Of a stretch of 64,000 nucleotides of DNA, positions 41,330-48,345 are shown piece by piece. Made by a program: the position numbers and the translations under genes. This DNA is from Verrucolacustris sp044348085. GTDB lineage: Bacteria; Verrucomicrobiota; Verrucomicrobiia; Methylacidiphilales; Verrucolacustridaceae. A model generated the notes under the pieces. The model ran no database searches and was not told the origin of the DNA. It was given only the letters and a program-made list of their open reading frames with translations. Location: assembly GCA_044348085.1 (NCBI GenBank), contig JBIKTM010000011.1, positions 1-64,000 on the forward strand, in the 5' to 3' direction. How positions within the stretch are numbered: the stretch's first letter is position 1; each line of letters opens with the position of its first letter.

Positions 41330-42343
41330 TCACCTTCGATCAGGACAGGTGGTGCCCTCGTGCCAGATACTTTCGAGCGTGATGGTTTTCGGTTTTTCCG
41401 GGATGCCACGACGGTTTTGATTGATCTGTTCGGCGAGGAGATCCACTGCCGCTACTCCGATCTCTTCGGGCTGCTGGTTGGTTCCGCTGAGTTCCCCTTT
41501 TTCCGGGGTCCAGTTCAGGTGGACGAAGGAGACGTCGTCCGGCACGCGAAACCCATTCTTCCGCATCCAGGTCAGGATCGGGCCGTGGTTGGCGAGGACA
41601 GCATCGGGCTTTTCCTTTTTCATCCAGGCGATGACGGTCGCTTCGTCGAACTGATCGACGAGAAGAGGCTCGATTTTGGCTAGGTTCGGGTGGGTGTACT
41701 GCCAGGCCAGATAGCCGGCGAGCCAGCGGCTTTCCACCTTGGCGTCGACAAATTTGGGCATGGCCAGACCGATCCTGCGATGTCCGCGTTTTTGGCACTG
41801 ATCCATCGCGAGGGAGAGAGTGTGGAACTGGCTGTTCGTCACCCGATGAACGGGGATTTCGGTAAAGGTGTGGCCGAAGGCAACGGTGGCAAACGGATCC
41901 CATGAGAGGGAGAGAGGCATTCCATACGTGGGCAGGGGGGCGAGGAGGAGGCCGCGGATGCCGCGGAGGTGCATCGTGCGCGAAAGATCAGCCGGGGATT
42001 TTTCACGAATCCAGAGGGTTTCAATTCCGTAGCCAAGGGCGGTGGCTCGGGCGGTAGCGCCGATTAGGTAGCGGGCGAACGAGGGATTTTCCTTCCAACC
42101 GTCTCGGGTGGGAAAGGAAGTGATGAAGCCGAGATTGCAGACGAATTTTGTTTTTCGGGTTGAGCGGAGAGAGGTCATCAAGGCGCTGACCATCGGATTG
42201 GGGGTGTAGCCGAGCTCTGCGGCCACTTCGGCCACGCGGGCGCGCATGGAAGAAGAGATACGGGGACTTCCACGCAAAGCCAAAGAGACCGTGACCTTGG
42301 AGACGCGACATCGTTTGGCGATTGAATCTAAAGTGGGAGGCAT
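41330..42343 (-). CDS. LacI-family transcriptional regulator
   Basis: The 337-residue product has an N-terminal helix-turn-helix and hinge helix (T-L-D-S-I-A-K-R-C-R-V-S-K-V-T-V-S-L-A-L-R-G, then E-L-G-Y-T-P-N-P) and a C-terminal sugar-binding periplasmic-binding-protein-like domain. The start is ATG 42343 (MPPTLDSIAKR); a TTG four codons upstream is possible. It lies between the two largest surface-protein genes. A TTAAC...ACAAAT element sits 38 bp upstream of its start, as autoregulation would need. It is the best candidate to bind the recurrent operator-like sites; the effector is probably a uronate or oligosaccharide. Confidence 0.94.
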   Translation of the reverse strand: MPPTLDSIAKRCRVSKVTVSLALRGSPRISSSMRARVAEVAAELGYTPNPMVSALMTSLRSTRKTKFVCNLGFITSFPTRDGWKENPSFARYLIGATARATALGYGIETLWIREKSPADLSRTMHLRGIRGLLLAPLPTYGMPLSLSWDPFATVAFGHTFTEIPVHRVTNSQFHTLSLAMDQCQKRGHRRIGLAMPKFVDAKVESRWLAGYLAWQYTHPNLAKIEPLLVDQFDEATVIAWMKKEKPDAVLANHGPILTWMRKNGFRVPDDVSFVHLNWTPEKGELSGTNQQPEEIGVAAVDLLAEQINQNRRGIPEKPKTITLESIWHEGTTCPDRR

Positions 42344-42380
42344 AAGATGTAGCAAAGCACATTAAAACGGCGCTTTCAAG

Positions 42381-42398
42381 TTAACCAGTAAAACAAAT
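42381..42398 (+). promoter_or_regulatory. Candidate LacI-type operator between lacI-like gene and 1250-residue surface gene
   Basis: TTAACCAGTAAAACAAAT shares TTAAC and ACAAAT ends and 18-bp spacing with sites at 31886 and 48113. It lies 38 bp upstream of the LacI-family start on one side and about 200 bp upstream of the surface gene on the other, so it could regulate both. Confidence 0.5.
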
Positions 42399-42490
42399 AT
42401 TTTTTTAAATATGCTAATATTGTAAATGTCTATTAATCAATACTATAGCAAAAATTATTCTAAGAATTAAGATTATTTTAGCAAATTTAC

Positions 42491-42519
42491 TTGGTCATAG
42501 TGATAAGTAGTTATATATT
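42491..42519 (+). promoter_or_regulatory. Possible sigma-70-type promoter of the 1250-residue surface gene
   Basis: TTGGTC (42491-42496) and TATATT (42514-42519) are 17 bp apart, which is ideal spacing; the -35 match is poor and the -10 is good. Transcription would start near 42526, leaving a leader of about 70 bases. Surrounding DNA is very AT-rich. Confidence 0.3.
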
Positions 42520-42596
42520 GTATCTTAGGTACTTATGACTGCTTTTTTGAACATCGAAGTCAGACGTTGGTCTAATTTTAGGGAGTAGGAGTAAAT

Positions 42597-45500
42597 ATGT
42601 ACAAAAAAACCATCCTGAAATTTAATTCCACCGCATCTATCCGACCTGCCGCTTGGTTGGCAATGTCGATCCTTGCTTGTGGTGCGTTTGGAAATTCTGT
42701 TCAAGCCCAAGAAGTTTGGCTGAATGATACACTAAGCGGTTATACCACCGACAATGTTCCCTTAACTACCGCAGCCTCTCCTCAGTTGATTGCAGCACCA
42801 GGGAGTTCCTGGACAGTTTTAGGTGCGGGATCGACCAAAAAGCTTCGGACTTTTAAACCTCCTGGAGCAGGACCCACTTTTGGCAGCGGGCTAAATTCTG
42901 CTTCCTCTAGACTTGCCTACAAACTTTCTACAGATGCCAACAACGCAACAGATCGACCAGTGGGTTATCTTACCTACAAAATAACTCCAGGTGCCAGCAT
43001 GGCAAATACCTTCAGTGCTAACGGACTTGATGGAAGTTATATGGAGGCAGGTTTAGGTCCAACAGGAATGGATGTGCCGAGCAGTGCTGGCCAATTGTTG
43101 CTTTGGGGAAGATTTTATTTCAACAACAGTACTACAACCCCTCAATACAAAGTTAGATTTTACCATCTCAAAGCAGATTATACTACGCAGGCCTCCGTTA
43201 CGCAGACCGTCGGTTCTGCTCCGGTAACACTTAATGCGGGTGAGAATACGGTTAAAATCTGGTACAATAAGAGCAACTTCGGCGTCTCATACACTCCTCC
43301 AGGAAGTAGTTCCGCTGTAACCTTAGCTGCCAATTCTTGGGTTGCCTATGTCAACGATACCATTGCTACTGGATTATCGAACACAGGCGTCGCGTTTCTA
43401 AACAACTCTTCTTACACCGTGTCACCTACTACTTCGACCGCCGTCGGAAAATTCGCCGCATTCAATGGTTCTAGCGGGCATACCTATGATTTTTCCTTAA
43501 GCGATATTTATGTGGCCGATACTGCCCCTTCTTCGGGAGTAGGTATTACGAGCGCGACCACAGCCACGGCCCAGGCTGGATATCCTTTCTCGTACACAAT
43601 CAGATCTTCGGGTGTTACGTCGCCGGTGTATAGCACTTCTACTTTACCCTCGGGTTTGAGCGTTGATTCATCAACTGGGGTGATTTCTGGAACGCTTGGT
43701 GCGAATGCGACCTCAACGACCATTGGACTGACTGCGAATGGAACGGGCGGACCGGCTACCGCCAATTTGGCACTCACGGTCACGCCGGCTCCCACTGTGG
43801 TTCCCAGCTTCACTAGCACCGGGATCGCTTCTGGATTTCTAACAAAGACTTTTTCTTATTCAATCCAGGCGACCGTAAACGAAACTACTCCTCGCTCCAT
43901 TCCCACATCCTATGCAATCGACCCTACTACACCTCTTCCTGCGGGCTTGTCCTTGACTGCCAGCACAGGAATCATCGGCGGAATTCCGACTGCAACGGGG
44001 GTCACAACCGTTACCTACACTGCAACCAATCCTTTTGGGACAAGTGATGCTCAGACTTTGACAATCACCATCAATCCCGCCCCTGTTTTCACATGGAACA
44101 ACACCGGCACAGCTTGGACAAACGCTGCTTCTTGGACTAACAATGCGATTCCGGCCAACTCTGCGGCCGGCGATATCGCCGCCTTTGGAAACCTTGGCTC
44201 GAGTGCGACCAGTGTGGATGTGGGAACTGGTCGATCGATCGCAGGCATTGTCTTTAATTCGGGTGCATATGCCTACACTTGGACAGGGACCGACATCACG
44301 GTGGGGTCTGCGGGTAGCATCACAAACAATTCTTCTGCAATCCAGACCTTTGGCAATAAGGTCAGCTCTTCTGGGGATGGGACTTGGTCTTCTGTTTTGG
44401 GTGGATCGTTGGTGTTTAACGGAGGAATTGATTTGAGTGCTACGGGCGTATCTCGCAAATTGACAATTGCAGGAGCCGGAAACGTGACGGTGAACGGTGT
44501 GATTGCGAATGGTGGAACTTCCTTGTTAGGCCAGGTTTACAAGAGCGGCACAGGAACCCTTATGCTAAACGGGACGAATACCTACACGGGTGCGACCGAG
44601 GTCGTGGATGGGACAATGATTCTTTCTGCGCCGAATAGTTCCACAAGCTACAAACTAGGAGGGTATGACATCGACATCTTCCCAGTGTTGAAGGTGAGTG
44701 CGACCAACGCGTTGAGTCCCTCAGCCACCTTGGCTGGATCCTCTTCCAGCAGCAAAACGGGGACCTTGGAGTTCACCACCAATGGGAACTACACACTCAA
44801 CCAGTACGCGGGCAATAATATGAACTTCAGTAACAGCAGTGGTTCCGCGACTACGCTGACCTTTACCAATGCGACGAACGTACTGAGTACGGGAGGAGGA
44901 AGAACGTTTGCCAACCAGAGCGCAAACTTGACGATCACCTTCAATGGGCAGGTGGACATCGCTGGGAACACGAACAATACCTGCACCATCTCCGCAGTAG
45001 GACCTGTGGTGATTTCGAACCGGGTGTTTAATTCGAATACCAATTTCATTCGGAGCTTGGAGAAGCTGGGGACGGGAAACCTGACGATGTATGGGGTGAA
45101 CAGCTACAGCGGAACTATCGTTGCGAGGGGGACCTTGGTTATCCCAACGGGAGGATCCTTGGTCAATTGCGGTACTACGGTTGTTGCGAGTACCAGTGCT
45201 AGCGCTGAAAATTCCGCCAGCTTGAACTTGGCTGGAGCGGCTGGAGTCGTGCAGGTTTCCACCAACGGATTTGTGCGTGGAGGTGGATCCATCACCAGCC
45301 TTGAAGTGCAGGATGCAGGTGCGGTGGAAGTGGCAGTGGGAACTACCTGGACCACGGGTGGCACGATTGATTTTGCAGCGGGTTCGAAAGTTTTAGTAAC
45401 AGGTACACCGACTGAAGCCTCCTACACATTGGTTACCGCGAGTGGTGGTATTACTGGAACGCCGGCGCTGGAGACACCCATCGAGGGATATAGTCTGGAC

Positions 45501-46349
45501 ATAGAAGGAAATTCACTAGTGCTCAAACAAACCTCAACCTCCGACACCACGCCTCCGGTGATTACCGTGGTGGGAGCAGATCCTGTAACGGTGGCGCAAG
45601 GTTCGGTTTATTCTGATGAAGGAGCCACTACCGATGATGGATCGGCGGTGACGGCCAATATCCCTGACAGCATTACCAGCACGGTTGGAAGTAAGACTGT
45701 GACCTATGATTCTGTGGATGCATCGGGGAATAACGCGACGCAGAGAACCCGTACAGTCATTGTCACCGATCAGACTGCGCCTGTGCTTGTGCTCAACGGT
45801 GCTAACCCTCTCTCCGTCACTTGGGGTGGCGTTTTCACTGATCCGGGAGCCAGCTTCACCGATAATGTGGATGCATCTAAGACGGTTTATAGTTTGGACA
45901 CCGTGGATACCTCTAGGCTGGGGTCAACTACACTGACCTACAGTGCAGTTGATGCAGGAGGCAACGCAGCGGTGAATGTGACGCGTGCAGTGACCGTAAC
46001 GCTTGCGGATGGTGGGACGACTGTGGGAGCCGATGGACTATCGGATTTGATGCGTTACGCACTCGGAGGCACGGGTCCGAGTTCCAAGGTAGAGCTACCG
46101 ACGGTAGCGGTGACCTCCACGACACTCACGATGAACGCTCTGATTCGGATCGATGACTTAAAGGTAAGCGTAGTGGGTATATATGGACTGGCGCCAGGGA
46201 CTTGGGTGACGGGTTCCCCTATCACGGGTGTGCCAAGTAGTAGCCAAACAGGGGCGGTGGCAGGGGTGACCCAAAGGCAGGACTTCAGCGTACCGCGCGG
46301 GACGGATTCAAAGAAGTTCATGTACCTAAAGGCCACGCAGACTCCGTAA
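42597..46349 (+). CDS. Large secreted surface protein with Ig, autotransporter-associated beta-strand and DUF5011-like repeats
   Basis: The 1250-residue product has an N-terminal signal sequence (about 1-38, cleavage after V-Q-A-Q-E). Then: a beta-sandwich of about 265 residues resembling the one in the PL6-PL8 protein; two putative-Ig repeats (about 312-400, 403-493); and a beta-strand region with autotransporter-associated units such as K-S-G-T-G-T-L-M-L-N-G-T-N-T-Y-T-G near 650 and K-L-G-T-G-N-L-T-M-Y-G near 822. Two DUF5011-like Ig domains follow (about 983-1060, 1061-1140, T-P-P-V-I-T, T-A-P-V-L-V), then the shared C-terminal module (about 1148-1250). No enzyme motif was found; adhesion or substrate binding is plausible. 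The ribosome site GGAGTAGGAG lies just before ATG 42597. A terminator follows. Confidence 0.85.
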   Translation: MYKKTILKFNSTASIRPAAWLAMSILACGAFGNSVQAQEVWLNDTLSGYTTDNVPLTTAASPQLIAAPGSSWTVLGAGSTKKLRTFKPPGAGPTFGSGLNSASSRLAYKLSTDANNATDRPVGYLTYKITPGASMANTFSANGLDGSYMEAGLGPTGMDVPSSAGQLLLWGRFYFNNSTTTPQYKVRFYHLKADYTTQASVTQTVGSAPVTLNAGENTVKIWYNKSNFGVSYTPPGSSSAVTLAANSWVAYVNDTIATGLSNTGVAFLNNSSYTVSPTTSTAVGKFAAFNGSSGHTYDFSLSDIYVADTAPSSGVGITSATTATAQAGYPFSYTIRSSGVTSPVYSTSTLPSGLSVDSSTGVISGTLGANATSTTIGLTANGTGGPATANLALTVTPAPTVVPSFTSTGIASGFLTKTFSYSIQATVNETTPRSIPTSYAIDPTTPLPAGLSLTASTGIIGGIPTATGVTTVTYTATNPFGTSDAQTLTITINPAPVFTWNNTGTAWTNAASWTNNAIPANSAAGDIAAFGNLGSSATSVDVGTGRSIAGIVFNSGAYAYTWTGTDITVGSAGSITNNSSAIQTFGNKVSSSGDGTWSSVLGGSLVFNGGIDLSATGVSRKLTIAGAGNVTVNGVIANGGTSLLGQVYKSGTGTLMLNGTNTYTGATEVVDGTMILSAPNSSTSYKLGGYDIDIFPVLKVSATNALSPSATLAGSSSSSKTGTLEFTTNGNYTLNQYAGNNMNFSNSSGSATTLTFTNATNVLSTGGGRTFANQSANLTITFNGQVDIAGNTNNTCTISAVGPVVISNRVFNSNTNFIRSLEKLGTGNLTMYGVNSYSGTIVARGTLVIPTGGSLVNCGTTVVASTSASAENSASLNLAGAAGVVQVSTNGFVRGGGSITSLEVQDAGAVEVAVGTTWTTGGTIDFAAGSKVLVTGTPTEASYTLVTASGGITGTPALETPIEGYSLDIEGNSLVLKQTSTSDTTPPVITVVGADPVTVAQGSVYSDEGATTDDGSAVTANIPDSITSTVGSKTVTYDSVDASGNNATQRTRTVIVTDQTAPVLVLNGANPLSVTWGGVFTDPGASFTDNVDASKTVYSLDTVDTSRLGSTTLTYSAVDAGGNAAVNVTRAVTVTLADGGTTVGADGLSDLMRYALGGTGPSSKVELPTVAVTSTTLTMNALIRIDDLKVSVVGIYGLAPGTWVTGSPITGVPSSSQTGAVAGVTQRQDFSVPRGTDSKKFMYLKATQTP

Positions 46350-46372
46350 ATAGTTTCTAGATTTCGTTTATG

Positions 46373-46410
46373 ACGGGCTGGAGGCGAAAAGCTTCCAGCC
46401 CGTTTTGTTT
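46373..46410 (+). terminator. Rho-independent terminator after surface gene
   Basis: ACGGGCTGGAGGC (46373-46385) pairs with 46391-46403 around a GAAAA loop (one G-T pair), followed by TTTTGTTTT. It is 24 bp after the stop of the 1250-residue protein gene. Confidence 0.9.
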
Positions 46411-46655
46411 TAGATGAAGATGACGTTTTGGTTTTCTTTTCGGGGTTGAATCGCTGAATTACGCCAAGGCCGCTAACCCTCCTTCGCTAGGTCTCGGTAA
46501 ACCTCGCTGAGCTTCGTAGGGCGTTTGGGACGGAAAGGGGAACTGAGGGATGAAGGGATTAAGGGGTGAAGGGGTGAAGGGGTTAAGGAAACGTTGCGAC
46601 CGTGGCGTGAGGTTTCGGATTGGTGCGGGTGGGGTGATGCTGGTAAAAAATTTAA
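46411..46655. other. Intergenic region with diverged palindrome and G-rich tract, upstream of GH79
   Basis: No gene is seen. From 46483 to 46522 there is a worn inverted repeat (CCCTCCTTCGCT ... AGCTTCGTAGGG). From 46537 to 46588 there are six G-runs (4, 3, 3, 4, 4, 4) separated by short A/T-containing spacers, related to the serA-end tract. AT-rich TGGTAAAAAATTTAAATG precedes the GH79 start. Confidence 0.55.
46537..46588 (+). repeat. G-rich GGGGTTAAGG/GGGGTGAAGG-type tract
   Basis: Runs at 46537-46540, 46547-46549, 46555-46557, 46563-46566, 46571-46574 and 46579-46582, mostly with TGAA, TTAA or similar spacers. It has quadruplex potential and the same base unit as the tract at 2429-2466. 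Confidence 0.7.
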
Positions 46656-48077
46656 ATGTTTTTACGCACTGTTTATTGTTTCTTGGCGTTGATGGGGCAC
46701 GCTTGGGCTTCTTCTTCCACCGTTACTGTGCGTGTCGATATCGATAAACCGATTCGGACGATTCCGGAGGATTTTTGTGGGCTGAGCTATGAGACGAAGA
46801 TGGTGCTGCCGAACACCAACACGGGAAAGCACTACTTCCGTGGGGATAATCTGCCTCTGATCACAGCTTTCAAAACTCTGGGGATCAAACATCTGCGGGT
46901 GGGGGGGAACACGGCAGAGCGGGCGACGGTCAATATTCCCGACGAGAAGGATATCGATGCACTCTTTGCCTTTGCGAAGGAAGCGGGGGTGAAAGTGATT
47001 TACAGTGTGCGTCTCCAGAAGAATACGCCGGAGGCGGCGGCGAAGGTGGCCAAGTATGTAAACGAGATGTACGGGGATCGGCTTTCCTGTTTCATTCTCG
47101 GCAATGAGCCGAACAAAGACATGAAGTATGGGGAGTTTTTGGCGGATTGGAAAAAGTTCCGGGAGGTGATCGTTCGGCCTGAGTATGTTCCGTCGGCCAA
47201 GCTTTGTGCCCCGACGGCGACGGATCGGAATCCCGACTGGGCCAGAGATATGGCAGGAGAGCCGGGGATGAAGGAGATGTTGGCAATGATCGGTCAGCAC
47301 TACTATCCGGGCGGGGACGGTCCGAATGTGAAGGATATTGTGAAAGCGCGAGATGATATGCTTTCTCCTGCTTGGCATCCGAAGTATCAGGCGTTTTACG
47401 ATCTCTTCGTGCCGGCGGTGTTGAAGAACGGGCTAACATTCCGGATGAATGAGGGGAGCAGTTTTTCGAAGGGCGGAGCGTTGGGGGCGAGTGATACTTA
47501 TTCGGCGTCGCTGTGGATTTTAGATTATCTGTACTGGTGGGCTCATCACAGTGCGAGCGGGTTGAACTTTCACACGGGGGAGAAGGTGTTGCCGGGAACG
47601 GTGGGGCCGGATAAGCCGAACGTGTACACTTCGCTGACCAGTTCGGCGAACGGGTACACGATTTTACCGCCTGGATACGGGATCAAGATGTTTGAGCTGG
47701 GTGGGCACGGGGACCTGTTGCCTGTGGAGGTGGAGAAGAATAAGCAAAAGGTGAATCTGGTGGCCTACGGAGTGATGGGTCAGGGGAAGGTGCTTTATGT
47801 GACTTTGATCAATCGGGAGTATGGGAGTGAGGGGAGAGAGGCGGTGGTGAGTGTGGATGTCGGGAGAGAGGTGGAGAAGATTCAGTTTGTGGAGATGAGG
47901 CAGAGAGAGGGAGATATTGCACAGGTGGGTGGGGTAACGGTGGGAGGAGAGGAGATTGGGGAGGATGGGAAGTGGGCGGGCGGGTGGAAGGATCTGGCTA
48001 AAGGGGTGAATGGGACAAAAGTGACAGTTGGTTTGGCGTCTGCTTCGGCAACAGTTCTGCGATTCGTGATTAAGTGA
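46656..48077 (+). CDS. GH79-like glycoside hydrolase (beta-glucuronidase/heparanase type)
   Basis: The 473-residue product has a signal peptide (about 1-19, cleavage near H-A-W-A-S-S). A TIM-barrel domain carries L-R-V-G-G-N-T-A-E near residue 88, acid/base E151 in L-G-N-E-P-N, and nucleophile E266 in R-M-N-E-G-S-S. The 115-residue spacing fits GH79 glucuronidases. A beta-domain follows. It likely removes glucuronic acid from the polymer outside the cytoplasm; galacturonidase or heparanase-type endo action is not excluded. The ATG at 46656 follows an AT-rich leader. It sits between two surface-protein genes of the locus. Confidence 0.82.
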   Translation: MFLRTVYCFLALMGHAWASSSTVTVRVDIDKPIRTIPEDFCGLSYETKMVLPNTNTGKHYFRGDNLPLITAFKTLGIKHLRVGGNTAERATVNIPDEKDIDALFAFAKEAGVKVIYSVRLQKNTPEAAAKVAKYVNEMYGDRLSCFILGNEPNKDMKYGEFLADWKKFREVIVRPEYVPSAKLCAPTATDRNPDWARDMAGEPGMKEMLAMIGQHYYPGGDGPNVKDIVKARDDMLSPAWHPKYQAFYDLFVPAVLKNGLTFRMNEGSSFSKGGALGASDTYSASLWILDYLYWWAHHSASGLNFHTGEKVLPGTVGPDKPNVYTSLTSSANGYTILPPGYGIKMFELGGHGDLLPVEVEKNKQKVNLVAYGVMGQGKVLYVTLINREYGSEGREAVVSVDVGREVEKIQFVEMRQREGDIAQVGGVTVGGEEIGEDGKWAGGWKDLAKGVNGTKVTVGLASASATVLRFVIK

Positions 48078-48112
48078 TATAGTACTTGTAGTTGGTCTGG
48101 ATATACAAAAAG

Positions 48113-48130
48113 TTAACTAGTTAAACAAAT
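48113..48130 (+). promoter_or_regulatory. Candidate LacI-type operator upstream of PEP-CTERM gene
   Basis: TTAACTAGTTAAACAAAT contains a perfect 12-bp palindrome, TTAACTAGTTAA (48113-48124), and ends in the same ACAAAT as the sites at 31886 and 42381. It is 233 bp upstream of the PEP-CTERM start and just after the GH79 gene. Confidence 0.55.
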
Positions 48131-48199
48131 TTTTTCTTACGGATCTAAATAACAATAAAGTGTTGCTATATATATATTAATGACAGTAAATCCAATTGG

Positions 48200-48298
48200 A
48201 AGCACTTCATGTGCTTAAAAAAATCAGGATCGCTATAGTAACTGTGCTATTTTGATGATGTGAGCAAATTTAAGCACTCATATATCTCCTTTGTGCTT
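48200..48298. repeat. Two AAGCAC...GTGCTT inverted repeats in the leader of the PEP-CTERM gene
   Basis: AAGCAC (48200-48205) with GTGCTT (48211-48216) makes a 6-bp hairpin with a 5-nt loop. The same half-sites recur at 48272-48277 and 48293-48298 with a 15-nt spacer. Four copies of one hexamer in 99 bp of AT-rich leader are unlikely to be chance, but their role (operators or leader structure) is unknown. Confidence 0.5.
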
Positions 48299-48345
48299 GC
48301 AAAATCTGATGTTGAACGTTTTGGCCTAAAAGGGGTCAAAAGAGT

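Noticed and set aside
41330..41903. Second minus-strand frame of 187 codons within the LacI gene
   Set aside because: Arg/Pro/Ser-rich alternative frame of a clear LacI-family gene, no helix-turn-helix.
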